Shown here: in pieces, positions 7,731 to 19,474 of the stretch | Position numbering within the stretch: position 1 is the stretch's first letter | Layout: each line of letters starts with the position of its first letter | The notes under the pieces: generated by a model | Seen by the model: only the letters and a program-made list of their open reading frames with translations | Told to the model about the DNA's origin: nothing | Database searches by the model: none | Source of the DNA: Acidobacteriota bacterium | GTDB taxonomy: Bacteria; Acidobacteriota; Terriglobia; Bryobacterales; UBA6623 | Assembly: GCA_027592785.1 (NCBI GenBank) | Contig: JAQCLD010000020.1 | Location: forward strand, 1-51,212 | Reading direction: 5' to 3' | Length of the DNA stretch: 51,212 nt | Program-made: the position numbers and the translations under genes

Positions 7731-9212
7731 ATGGGTTCATCAAACTACGCAACAGACGCCGTGGATCGGGCGGTAGCGAAGGGCTACAAGTCCGCGCAGA
7801 TGCAGCGTGCGTTGCGTGCCGCGGCACTGGGTCTGTCGGTCGCCTTGTCTAGCCTGACGGCGCTCCTGCTGGTCGGAACCTCCTGGTTCCCAGCGCCGCT
7901 GCTGTGGCTTGGGATCCTTGGCGGCGCTGCCGCAGCGGCGGCAAACTGGCGCATGTCGCGGTTTTCCGGCTACGAGATCGCCCGCACTCTGGATCGCGCG
8001 TGGAAATCGAGCGATCAAGTCTCAACGGCCTATCATTTTGGCGGCGATTCCCAGGAAGCCTCCGAAGTGGTGCGAGCGCAGCGCGAGCTGGCAGTGAGCG
8101 CCGTAGCGAACCACGACGCCGCGGAGGCTCTGGCGTTGAAACCCACGCCTGTGGTCTGGGTCGCAGCGGCTCTTTTGCTTGCTGTCATTGCTTTGGCCGG
8201 ACTCCGCTACCGCGTCTCGCCAACGCTGGCGCTTGAATCGCCTTTGACTTCCGCCCTGCTCTCCGGCGAATCTCAAGCCGAACAGCAGCCGGCTTCGGGA
8301 TCGGATTCCGAGCAAAGCTCCAAGGCCGCCGACGACGAAAATGCGGTTCGTCTCGGAGAGGAATTGGCGGAGGCGAGAGAACCGGCCGAATCGATTGCTT
8401 TCCCGTTTGATCCGATGGTCACTGGCAGCGAAGAAGCGGCGGCGGCTGAGGTCGAAGGTCTCGATGCGACCGCCAATGCCGGAGACGAGCTGGATTTCCA
8501 ACAGCCTAGCGACCAGTCTGGAACGCCGCCGGGCGAGCAAGACAATGCGGCGGATGAGCAGGGATCGAACCTCGAACGTTCGGGCGACTCGCCTGAGCAG
8601 GCCGAAGCAGACAAGAGTTGGAGCGAGGAATCAAACTCCATGTTGGATCGGCTGAAAGATGCGCTCAAGCAATTGCGCGATAACATGTCAACCGAACCGG
8701 CGCAGGCTTCCGCCCAAGAAGGGTCTGCCTCCGCCGAGGAGGGCTCTGACTCCGCAGCATCGCCGCAAAGCGATGAGCAGGCTGGCGAGCAGCCGGCCGA
8801 AGGAGAAGGCGCCGCTGCTGAAGCTTCGATGGACCCAGGTGAACCGGTGGAGGGAGCTCAGCAGGCTTCGCAAGGGAGCGGATCGAGTGACGGAGCCGGA
8901 AGCGAAGGGGACGGAGACTCCGCCGGCGCGGCGGGAGATGGGGACGGCTCCAAAGAGATCCAGCAGCAGCAGGCGCAGGACGCAGCCTTCGAAGCCTTGG
9001 AGGAGTTCTACCTGCAGCGTGCCGAGGAACTGAGCGGCGACGTGCTGGTCGAGACCAGCAACGGCGAAGTCTTTGCCGCGGCGACTCCTTACAACCCGCA
9101 GCAAGCCAGCCGCCGCGAGGGTGCAGGTGTCGCGGTTCGCGACGAGGCTCCGGCGGCCTACCAAACGTTTGTAGAAAATTATTTTAGGGAAATCCGTTCC
9201 AAACAAGAGTGA
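7731..9212 (+). CDS. Membrane protein with long acidic low-complexity region
   Basis: A 493-residue protein of unknown function. Three hydrophobic helices lie near residues 35-53, 57-80 and 143-160. From about residue 180 to 420 it is dominated by Glu, Asp, Ser, Ala, Gly and Gln, then comes a short conserved-looking end (AFEALEEFYLQRAEELSG onward). The layout resembles large DUF4175-like membrane proteins sometimes found beside MoxR ATPases, but I cannot confirm that. The gene overlaps the moxR GTG/ATG start region by a few bases, so translation is coupled. The acidic part could bind cations or act as a flexible spacer; that is inference. Confidence 0.75.
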   Translation: MGSSNYATDAVDRAVAKGYKSAQMQRALRAAALGLSVALSSLTALLLVGTSWFPAPLLWLGILGGAAAAAANWRMSRFSGYEIARTLDRAWKSSDQVSTAYHFGGDSQEASEVVRAQRELAVSAVANHDAAEALALKPTPVVWVAAALLLAVIALAGLRYRVSPTLALESPLTSALLSGESQAEQQPASGSDSEQSSKAADDENAVRLGEELAEAREPAESIAFPFDPMVTGSEEAAAAEVEGLDATANAGDELDFQQPSDQSGTPPGEQDNAADEQGSNLERSGDSPEQAEADKSWSEESNSMLDRLKDALKQLRDNMSTEPAQASAQEGSASAEEGSDSAASPQSDEQAGEQPAEGEGAAAEASMDPGEPVEGAQQASQGSGSSDGAGSEGDGDSAGAAGDGDGSKEIQQQQAQDAAFEALEEFYLQRAEELSGDVLVETSNGEVFAAATPYNPQQASRREGAGVAVRDEAPAAYQTFVENYFREIRSKQE

Positions 9213-9214
9213 GC

Positions 9215-10210
<996 letters not shown>

Positions 10211-10218
10211 CAGGGTCT

Positions 10219-11391
10219 CTAGTAGCCCCCGCGAGCAACGCCCGCGGCGAGTTCTTCGGCAGCTTTGGCCATGCCCGGAGGACGCGAACTCACCACTTGC
10301 TGATCGATGGCTTCGGCCAACTTGCGATAGCCCTTGACGATCTTGGAGCGTCGCTGCAGCAGTGTATCCAGTAGCGAAACCTCCGCATTGGGGTCTTCGT
10401 CGATGGGCAATTCGAGCACAACTGGCCGCCGCGCGATCTGCTCCACTTTGTCCTTGGCCAAGGGCTTGGGGCCGACCTTGTTGACGATGATCCCGAGATT
10501 CTTGACCTCGGCGCCGCCCGCTTCCATCTCGTCGATGCGCCGACGCGCCATCGTGGCCGAGATGCGATCCGGATTGCAAACGATGAACTTGAAGTCGGCG
10601 CGTTCGCGAATAACGCCGAAGACGTCTTCGACCACTTCAGGCAGATCGACGATCACCGAGTCGTAGCGGCGAGTGGCGAAGCTCAACATCCGCAGGAAGT
10701 CCCAGGACGAGAACGCCGGCACAGCCCCGTTGCGGTGGCGGCCCGTCAGCAGCAGGTCCATCCCGCGGTCCGTCCAGATCATCTTTTTCCAAAGCTTCTC
10801 GCTCAGGTTGTCGCAAGCCTCCAGGGCCTGAACGATAGTCGGCGCCGGGTCATGGTTAAACCAGAACGGCAGTGAACTGGATCGCAGGTCCGCGTCCACC
10901 AACAGCACCTTGCGATTGAACTGATTGGCTAACGCGCTAGCGACGTTGAGGGCGATGGTGGAGGAGCCGCAGCCGCCAGTGGCTGGTTGGAAGGCTACAA
11001 CGGGCCGTCTCTGAGTCCCCGGACTCCTGATGGCCTTCTGGATGGCGACAAACACCTCGCGATCCATGTAAGGCGCGGGCAGGATATCCTCGACGCCGAA
11101 CTCCCTGGCCTCCGCTAAGAGTTCATCGCTGGCCTCAGGCCCAAAGCCGATCACGACCGTGCCCGGCGCGGCAACGACGATATCAACCGCGGTTTGAAAC
11201 GATTGGCCCTGTTCGTCGACTTCGAGGAAAACGACCTGCGGCATGTGCGTGTTCAGCATCCGTACGAGTTGATGCAACGGGGGCTTGATGTCGAGAATGT
11301 GCGGAATAGACAGGTCCCGCACCCCCAGGCAGCAACGGTGGAAATAGTCCACGTTGGAAGTGTTGGTCCCGAGGATGAAAGCTGTCAGCAT
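10219..11391 (-). CDS. CpaE/TadZ-like pilus-localisation ATPase
   Basis: A 390-residue protein with an atypical receiver-like N-terminal domain (residues 1-125, no clear phospho-acceptor acidic cluster) and a ParA/MinD-type ATPase domain (about 130-350). The P-loop is deviant, ATGGCGSSTIALN, as in CpaE/TadZ, and the A' motif VLLVDADLRSSSL is present. These proteins place Tad/Flp pilus machinery at the cell pole. No other tad or cpa gene is in the window. It lies downstream of the cysteine desulfurase on the same strand after 100 bases. Confidence 0.85.
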   Translation of the reverse strand: MLTAFILGTNTSNVDYFHRCCLGVRDLSIPHILDIKPPLHQLVRMLNTHMPQVVFLEVDEQGQSFQTAVDIVVAAPGTVVIGFGPEASDELLAEAREFGVEDILPAPYMDREVFVAIQKAIRSPGTQRRPVVAFQPATGGCGSSTIALNVASALANQFNRKVLLVDADLRSSSLPFWFNHDPAPTIVQALEACDNLSEKLWKKMIWTDRGMDLLLTGRHRNGAVPAFSSWDFLRMLSFATRRYDSVIVDLPEVVEDVFGVIRERADFKFIVCNPDRISATMARRRIDEMEAGGAEVKNLGIIVNKVGPKPLAKDKVEQIARRPVVLELPIDEDPNAEVSLLDTLLQRRSKIVKGYRKLAEAIDQQVVSSRPPGMAKAAEELAAGVARGGY

Positions 11392-11491
11392 GCCAGGTCG
11401 GACCCGTTACACACCGAGTCCTGGCCAGTTTCGCTCCCGATCCCCCAAATCGTCAGTAAGGGTTTCCCCTTCCCAGGCTTTGGTAAACGTC

Positions 11492-12649
11492 CTAGGCGGA
11501 CAGCCGCCGGAGACGCGTCACGACAGCGGCCACTTTGTCGGCCGCATAGTCGACCTCTTCTTCGGTGTTCTGGCGGCCCAGCCCAAACCGCAACGAGGCG
11601 TGCGCCAGTTTTTCGGGTACGCCAAGGGCCCGCAGGACGTGGCTCGGCTCGGGAGATTCAGAAGTGCACGCCGATCCGCTCGAAACAGCAAGTTCATCGA
11701 GACCCATCAACAGCGACTCGCCGTCGACCCCCGCGAAGCTGACGCTGAGATTGTTCGGCAGCCGGCGATCCAGGGATCCGTTCACCTGTAAGCCGTCGAG
11801 CGCGGCGAAGAGCTTGTCCTTCAATCGATCGCGGAGCCTCGCCAGCCGCTGTCCTTCAACTTCCATCTCCTCGCGGCATATGTCGCATGCGGCGCCGAGT
11901 CCAACAATCCCAGGTACGTTGAGCGTCCCGGATCGCAGCCCGCGTTCATGCCCCCCTCCGTCCATCTGCGCCGCAATCTCTGCACGGCGGCCGCGTCTGC
12001 TGACGTAGAGCGCGCCGGCGCCCTTCGGCCCATAGAACTTGTGGGCCGACAACGAGAGCAAGTCAATCGCATCGCGTTCGACATCCACGCCGATCTTGCC
12101 GACCGCTTGAGCGGCATCGACGTGAAACAGCGCGCGCGTCTCACGGACGATGGCCCCGATTTGGGCGATCGGCTGCAGCACGCCGATCTCGTTGTTGGCG
12201 TACATCACTGAAACGAGGACCGTGTCGTCGGTCAAGGCGTCGGCTACGCGTTGCGGGTCGAGAAGTCCGTCAGAATCGACCGGCAGCACCACCACATCAA
12301 ACCCTAGACGCCGCAGGCGCAAACAAGGGTCCAGGACGGCTTTGTGCTCCGTCGCGCAGGTGATGACACGCCCCGAAGCTCGCCCAGACGCCTCGACCGC
12401 TCCACGTATCGCCAGATTGTTAGACTCGGTCGCGCCGCTAGTGAAAACGATCTCGCACGAACTCGCGCCGATCAGCTCCGCCAGCTGATCTCTTGCTCGC
12501 GAAACCGCTTCGCGCGCTCGCCAGCCAAAGGAGTGATTGCGGCTCGCGGCATTGCCGAACACTTCGCAAAAATAAGGCAACATCGCTTCCAGGACGCGCA
12601 CGTCCACGGGAGTCGTAGCCTGATGATCGAGATAGATCGGCAGCGTCAA
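11492..12649 (-). CDS. Cysteine desulfurase (NifS/IscS type)
   Basis: A 385-residue PLP enzyme that transfers sulfur from cysteine for iron-sulfur clusters and thiolated tRNA. Visible are the N-terminal [11 protein letters not shown], the substrate region TSGATESNN, the PLP-binding lysine Lys204 in [10 protein letters not shown], and the catalytic cysteine Cys328 in SSGSACTS, in a group I mobile loop. Length and motifs fit NifS/IscS rather than SufS. No iscU or mnmA lies next to it. It starts three bases after an unknown membrane-anchored gene, so the two are probably cotranscribed. Confidence 0.95.
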   Translation of the reverse strand: MTLPIYLDHQATTPVDVRVLEAMLPYFCEVFGNAASRNHSFGWRAREAVSRARDQLAELIGASSCEIVFTSGATESNNLAIRGAVEASGRASGRVITCATEHKAVLDPCLRLRRLGFDVVVLPVDSDGLLDPQRVADALTDDTVLVSVMYANNEIGVLQPIAQIGAIVRETRALFHVDAAQAVGKIGVDVERDAIDLLSLSAHKFYGPKGAGALYVSRRGRRAEIAAQMDGGGHERGLRSGTLNVPGIVGLGAACDICREEMEVEGQRLARLRDRLKDKLFAALDGLQVNGSLDRRLPNNLSVSFAGVDGESLLMGLDELAVSSGSACTSESPEPSHVLRALGVPEKLAHASLRFGLGRQNTEEEVDYAADKVAAVVTRLRRLSA

Positions 12650-12652
12650 AAC

Positions 12653-13222
12653 CTAGTTCGAGCGAACCGTACAGCGAATGCCCAAAAGCAAACGAAATAC
12701 CCGTGCGACGTGTACCCACGTCGCGTAGCAGAGCAGAAAAAGTGCGGCAAACGGGAGGGCCGCTAACCAAGCGACCGCGCGAACTGTAGACTCGCCGCCA
12801 AGTCCGCTCCGCTGCTGCAGCAGGGCGACCGCATTGGTCCAGTGGTCGCGGTCGATCCAGAAAAAATCAACGTTCTCGTTGATCACCAGGAACTTCGCGG
12901 GAACGACGACGATCGCCGCCCATTTCCAGAGCGCCATGGTCGACTCGCCGGACGACAGCACGCCGGCGACCGCATACCCGCCGCGACGAATCCGGCGCAG
13001 AATGGCCAGCCTTTGTGAAAACGTGCGGGACTGAGCCACATCGACATAGCTCTCGACGCCCAGCAGGGGCGTCCGCCTACAGCCCAATACGTCGATCGGA
13101 ATATCGGCGCCAAATGTCCTGCGCAGGCAGTCGATAGCCTTTTCGCCCAATTCCCGCTGCCCGCTCTCAATCAGCAGGATTCGCGTGACGGGCGGAACTC
13201 GTCTGGTGAGGAAGTACCGCAC
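12653..13222 (-). CDS. Unknown protein with C-terminal membrane helix
   Basis: A 189-residue protein not assigned to a family. The N-terminal part looks like an alpha/beta nucleotide-binding fold (TRILLIESGQRELGEKAI, then VLGCRR), and hydrophobic stretches at about residues 100-115 and 145-180 suggest membrane attachment. The start is GTG at 13222 with a poor ribosome-binding site, so it may be shorter. The three-base gap to the cysteine desulfurase suggests cotranscription. Weak resemblance to sugar-transferase helper proteins was considered but not supported by a motif. Confidence 0.65.
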   Translation of the reverse strand: MRYFLTRRVPPVTRILLIESGQRELGEKAIDCLRRTFGADIPIDVLGCRRTPLLGVESYVDVAQSRTFSQRLAILRRIRRGGYAVAGVLSSGESTMALWKWAAIVVVPAKFLVINENVDFFWIDRDHWTNAVALLQQRSGLGGESTVRAVAWLAALPFAALFLLCYATWVHVARVFRLLLGIRCTVRSN

Positions 13223-13302
13223 AGGAACATTGTAGAACCCGAGCCAGCGCCGGCGATAACCGCTCGGCTGCCATCAAGCTCTCTTCTTTGTTCTTGGGCG
13301 AT

Positions 13303-13731
13303 CTATTGGCCAGGCTGGACGACGGGCTTGCCCGCTTCCTTCCAGGCCGTGATTCCGCCGTATTCGATCGGCTCGGTGTAGCCCGCTTCGCGTAAAATGT
13401 CAGCCGCCGTCGATGCACGGCCGCCGCGCATGCAGTAGGTGACGATCTCCTTGTCCTTGGGCACTTCGCTCAGCCTCGCCTGAAGCTGGTCGATCGGGAT
13501 GTTGATGGCCCCGGCAATCATGCCGTGCTCTTCCAACTCATCGGGATTGCGAACATCCAACAGGTAGATGTCCTCCCCTGCATCGAGGCGAGCCGCCACG
13601 GACTCCACGTCCATTTCGACCGCGGCAGGAACCGCCGGCTCGACGGCCGCGGCCGTTTCCACAGCCGGCTCCGTAGCGGAACACGCCCAACAGCCAATCG
13701 CGAGAATCATTGCCAGTATCGTTCGGGTCAT
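13303..13731 (-). CDS. Exported rhodanese-domain protein
   Basis: A 142-residue single-domain rhodanese. A hydrophobic N-terminus (ILAMILAIGCWAC) is followed by an Ala/Val/Glu-rich linker, suggesting export and perhaps lipidation, though the lipobox is imperfect. The catalytic cysteine is in TYCMRGGRAS; the CxxxGxR pattern is that of active sulfurtransferases. A strong ribosome-binding site (AGGAG) is placed seven bases before the ATG. It lies 31 bases downstream of a LysR gene on the same strand and near the cysteine desulfurase, which suggests a sulfur-related regulon by position only. Confidence 0.88.
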   Translation of the reverse strand: MTRTILAMILAIGCWACSATEPAVETAAAVEPAVPAAVEMDVESVAARLDAGEDIYLLDVRNPDELEEHGMIAGAINIPIDQLQARLSEVPKDKEIVTYCMRGGRASTAADILREAGYTEPIEYGGITAWKEAGKPVVQPGQ

Positions 13732-13762
13732 GAATCAATCTCCTGTCCGTCAAATCGACCGC

Positions 13763-14659
13763 CTATGCGGCTTCCGCTTTTTCGTTGCCGCGAAGGAAGT
13801 CTAGGAACTCCTGGGCCGTTCGCGATAACTTCCTCTTACGGTTTAGCAAGATACCTACCGGGCGCACCAGCCCCGTCGCCTGGATCGGGATCGCAACGAG
13901 CCGTCGTTCAAACACTTCCTGCCGCACAGTCCGCTCGGGCAGGATGCTCACGCCCTGGTTGATCGACAAAGCCTCTTTGATCATCTGGATGTTGTCAAAC
14001 TCAAGCTGCACGCCCCTCGAGACGGCGTGCTCGCGGAAGAATCGGTCCAGGGCCTTGCGAATCGACAGCCCCTGATCGAAGCTGACGAAGTCCCGTCTCG
14101 CCAAATCCTGCGGGACAACCGCTTTTCGCTTCGCCAGCTCGTGTGCCGGATGGCAGACGAGCACCATCTGTTCCATCCGCCAGTCAATTACGCTCAAAGC
14201 CTTGCTCGGCGTGGGATAGCTAACCAAACCGAAATCGACTCGGTCGTCCAGCAAAGCCTCGTAAATCTTGTCCGGCCGCATGAACTCCATGTGGATTTTC
14301 GTCTCGGGATGCATCTGCAGGAAGCGCTCCCGAAACTGGGTCATCTCATACAGGCCGATTGAGTAGATCGAGGCGATGTGGACGGCGCCGGACAATACGT
14401 TCTTATGAACCTCCAGGTTCGCTTCCATCTCCCCGTGGCGGCGGACAATGTCTCTGGCCGCCTCGTAGTAGATTTCGCCGGCGGAGGTCAGCTTCAGCGG
14501 CCTGGTGGTTCGATCGACGAGGTCAACGCCAAGCTGCTTCTCCAACGCCTTGACAGTCTGGCTGACAGCCGACTGGCTGATGTTGTTGAGAGCGGCGGCC
14601 TGAGAGATCGAATGGGACTGGCCGATATCGCGAAAGACTTTTAAATGCGCAATACTCAC
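13763..14659 (-). CDS. LysR-family transcriptional regulator
   Basis: A 298-residue LTTR. The winged helix-turn-helix is at residues 1-60 (SISQAAALNNISQSAVSQTV), and the effector-binding domain follows (residues 90-290). The translation start is GTG at 14659, only about eight bases after the expected transcription start from a TATACT element, so the message may be nearly leaderless. A palindrome of LTTR type overlaps that -10, pointing to autoregulation. Rhodanese is immediately downstream. A CysB/CysL-like sulfur role is possible from context but the effector is not known. Confidence 0.93.
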   Translation of the reverse strand: MSIAHLKVFRDIGQSHSISQAAALNNISQSAVSQTVKALEKQLGVDLVDRTTRPLKLTSAGEIYYEAARDIVRRHGEMEANLEVHKNVLSGAVHIASIYSIGLYEMTQFRERFLQMHPETKIHMEFMRPDKIYEALLDDRVDFGLVSYPTPSKALSVIDWRMEQMVLVCHPAHELAKRKAVVPQDLARRDFVSFDQGLSIRKALDRFFREHAVSRGVQLEFDNIQMIKEALSINQGVSILPERTVRQEVFERRLVAIPIQATGLVRPVGILLNRKRKLSRTAQEFLDFLRGNEKAEAA

Positions 14660-14670
14660 GGGTTGACGGC

Positions 14671-14685
14671 ATAAGTATAGCTTAT
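14671..14685 (-). promoter_or_regulatory. LysR-type operator over -10 element
   Basis: ATAAG-N5-CTTAT forms an inverted repeat of the T-N11-A type. On the minus strand the -10 candidate TATACT (14679-14674) lies inside it, 15 bases before the GTG of the LysR gene. LTTRs commonly bind such sites and repress their own genes. Binding is inferred. Confidence 0.55.
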
Positions 14686-14696
14686 TTCGTAATCGG

Positions 14697-17141
<2,445 letters not shown>

Positions 17142-17174
17142 TTCGTATTGTCTTGCGTACGCAGGTTTCTGGGA

Positions 17175-17723
17175 CTAAGCGACCGGCAAGCCGGGCAGGC
17201 CGTCGATGCTCTTCTGATTGTTCTTGGCGATGTACTCGTCCACCGCGTCCGGGCCTTTCTTCACGGCCCAATCGGTCAACGTCGTGCGGTCCTGTTCGAA
17301 GGCGTAGCGCGGAACGCCATAACCGCAGGAGTCCTGCACGCGCGCAATGTGCAGCACAATGATCGAGCGCTCTCCCGGCATTTCAGGGAAACGAGTGCGC
17401 ATCTCCGGCCATCGGGGGTCGTCTCGCTCGATCACTTCGCCTTTGCCCCATAACCGCAAAATACGCGGCGGGCCATCAAAGGCGCAGAACATTACGATCA
17501 AGCGGCCGTTCTGCTTCACGTGAGCGATCGTCTCGACGCCGCTGCCGGCGATGTCAAGATAGGCGACCGTTGTCGGATCGATCACGGCGAAGGCGTCGAG
17601 CCCCTTCGGCGATAAATTCAACAAACCGTCCACCGCCGTCGGAGCGGTAGCGACGAAGAACATGTGTTGTTTCGAGATCCACTTGACGTTCGTCTCGTCA
17701 AGCTCCGCAAACGCTTTCCCCAT
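17175..17723 (-). CDS. Pyridoxamine 5'-phosphate oxidase-fold (split-barrel) protein
   Basis: A 182-residue flavin-reductase-like split-barrel protein. Family members bind FMN or F420; the region LDAFAVIDPTTVAYLDIAGS with downstream NGRLIVMFCAF fits the barrel strands. The true substrate is unknown, and it is unlikely to be PdxH, which has a different C-terminus. It starts four bases after the endonuclease IV stop and 33 bases before leuS, so it belongs to the same transcription unit. Confidence 0.85.
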   Translation of the reverse strand: MGKAFAELDETNVKWISKQHMFFVATAPTAVDGLLNLSPKGLDAFAVIDPTTVAYLDIAGSGVETIAHVKQNGRLIVMFCAFDGPPRILRLWGKGEVIERDDPRWPEMRTRFPEMPGERSIIVLHIARVQDSCGYGVPRYAFEQDRTTLTDWAVKKGPDAVDEYIAKNNQKSIDGLPGLPVA

Positions 17724-17727
17724 CCGT

Positions 17728-18594
17728 TCATTGTGCCAGGGTCTTTAACGTTTCGGTGTTATGCCGATGCGTTCCGTCCTCGTCGTGGGGCGTCTCTAGG
17801 ATGAACGGTTTGTCTCGCAAGCGCGGGTGATTGACGATGCGCCGGAAAGCATCAAGACCGATCTGGCCCTCGCCGATGTTCTCGTGACGGTCCAGGTGCG
17901 AGCCGAACTTCGCCTTCGAATCGTTGGCATGGATGAGCTTCACCTGCTCCAATCCGATCGCGGAATCGATCGCATCCAGCGTCTCATTCAGCCCCTCGGC
18001 GGTCGAAATATCGTATCCCGCAGCGAACGTGTGGCAAGTGTCGATGCAAAAGCCCAACGGCGCGTTGGGGGCCTCAGCGCGTATCGCCGCCCGAACCGCC
18101 GCCAACTCCTCGAACGTGCGGCCCAGCGAGGCCCCGCCTCCGGCCGTGTTTTCAAGCAAGACCTCAAGACCGTCCCAATCGAGGCCGCGAGTCGCCTTGG
18201 CGAACGACTTCGCCAAGACCGCGATGGCCTCGTCTCGTTCTTGCCCCTTGGCACTGCCTGGATGGAAGACCAAGTACTCCGCGCCAACCGCAATCGCCCG
18301 CTCCAGCTCGTCGCGGAATCCCTCGATGGACTTATCCCGGTTAGCTTCGTCCAAGGCTGCCAGGTTAATCAGGTAGCTGCCGTGAACGGCCAGCGGCCAA
18401 AGATCGTGTTCCTTGCGCAGCCGCTTGAGGCCCTCGATCTGTCCTCGGTCGAGCGGCGGCGCCTGCCACATCCGCGGACTTCGCGTGAATATCTGAAAAC
18501 ACGAGCAGCCCAGTTCGATTGCTTCGCGCGCGCTGTTGTCCAGCGATCCCGCAATGGAAGTGTGCGCGCCAAGGCGTCGTTTCTTTTTCGGCAT
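17728..18594 (-). CDS. nfo: Endonuclease IV
   Basis: A 288-residue AP endonuclease with a TIM barrel and a trinuclear zinc site, acting in base excision repair. Motifs are LGAHTSIAGSL near the N-terminus, VHGSYLINLA, FHPGSAKG, LLENTAGGG, GFCIDTCHTFAAGYD, IHANDSKAKFGSHLDRHENIG and the C-terminal ILETP. The start ATG overlaps the stop of the upstream OmpA-type gene by one base. The length is normal and no metal ligand appears missing. Confidence 0.96.
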   Translation of the reverse strand: MPKKKRRLGAHTSIAGSLDNSAREAIELGCSCFQIFTRSPRMWQAPPLDRGQIEGLKRLRKEHDLWPLAVHGSYLINLAALDEANRDKSIEGFRDELERAIAVGAEYLVFHPGSAKGQERDEAIAVLAKSFAKATRGLDWDGLEVLLENTAGGGASLGRTFEELAAVRAAIRAEAPNAPLGFCIDTCHTFAAGYDISTAEGLNETLDAIDSAIGLEQVKLIHANDSKAKFGSHLDRHENIGEGQIGLDAFRRIVNHPRLRDKPFILETPHDEDGTHRHNTETLKTLAQ

Positions 18595-19439
18595 TAGGGC
18601 TCGACGTCGCCTTCATACTCAATGATGGCATCGACCAGCCCTATCTCCACGCGGCGATTCGCCCCACGCGCTTCCTGAGTCGCTTCCTGCGAGCGAGGAC
18701 TCGACTCTCCTAATCCACGCGCCTCGATGACCTCTTTCGGAATTCCTGCCTCAACGAGGTAGTCGCGAACTGCCGCCGCCCGGCGTTGCGATAAGTCTTT
18801 GTTGTAAATCGCCGGGCCTTGATCGTCAGTGTGCCCGTCCACATACAGGCGGAAGCCGTGAGACGTCAGCAGCACGCCCGCGATCCGGCTAAGCAGTTCG
18901 CGGTCCTCGTCGCGGCTCTGCGGCGAGTCAAACTCGAAGCGCAGCGCGGCCTCGCCTAAACGCATGACCATGCCCAGCGGCGTGCGCTCTGTTTCGACGA
19001 TTGCTGCGAGCGCATCGCGCATGCGGTCTAGTTCTCGGCGCCTGGCGGCCCGCAGGTTGTCCAAACCCGCCTGCACGCGCGCGGCTTCGGCTTCCGCCCT
19101 GGCTGAATCCCGTTCCGCGCGTTCGGCAAGCTCGCGGGCCAGTTCGCGTTCCCACTCGGCACGGGTCCGCTGACCAAGCGCTTCGCCCAACAGTTGCTGA
19201 GCCTCGAAGGCCTGATTCTTCGCTTCTTCGGCTAAGTCGGCGTAGTCCGCGGCCCGTTCGTTGACCGCAGCTCTTTCGGCGTGCAGCTGGTCCCCGCGCA
19301 GTTCGGCTTGCTCGATGCGCTGTTCCAGTCGCCCGACGCGGCCGGCAAGCAAGAAGAGAACGATTCCGGCGACGGCAAGGCCAAACAGTCCGCCCGCCAA
19401 AACGAGCGACGACTGCTTGAGCTCACGCTTGTCGACCAT
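18594..19439 (-). CDS. OmpA-family protein with coiled coil
   Basis: A 281-residue envelope protein. A single transmembrane helix (residues 12-32) leads to a Glu/Arg/Ala-rich coiled coil (about 35-140) and an OmpA-like peptidoglycan-binding domain (about 165-275). The latter has the pattern YVDGHTDDQGP, then NKDLSQRRAAAVRDYL and GANRRVEIGL. It probably anchors an inner-membrane coiled coil to the cell wall. It overlaps the endonuclease IV start and lies 35 bases after the propeller gene on the same strand. Confidence 0.88.
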   Translation of the reverse strand: MVDKRELKQSSLVLAGGLFGLAVAGIVLFLLAGRVGRLEQRIEQAELRGDQLHAERAAVNERAADYADLAEEAKNQAFEAQQLLGEALGQRTRAEWERELARELAERAERDSARAEAEAARVQAGLDNLRAARRRELDRMRDALAAIVETERTPLGMVMRLGEAALRFEFDSPQSRDEDRELLSRIAGVLLTSHGFRLYVDGHTDDQGPAIYNKDLSQRRAAAVRDYLVEAGIPKEVIEARGLGESSPRSQEATQEARGANRRVEIGLVDAIIEYEGDVEP

Positions 19440-19474
19440 CGCGTCCTTATTCTCTCAACTGCACAAGGATCGGT

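Noticed and set aside
17827..18597. 256-codon frame opposite endonuclease IV
   Set aside because: The enzyme on the minus strand has all its motifs; this frame has none.
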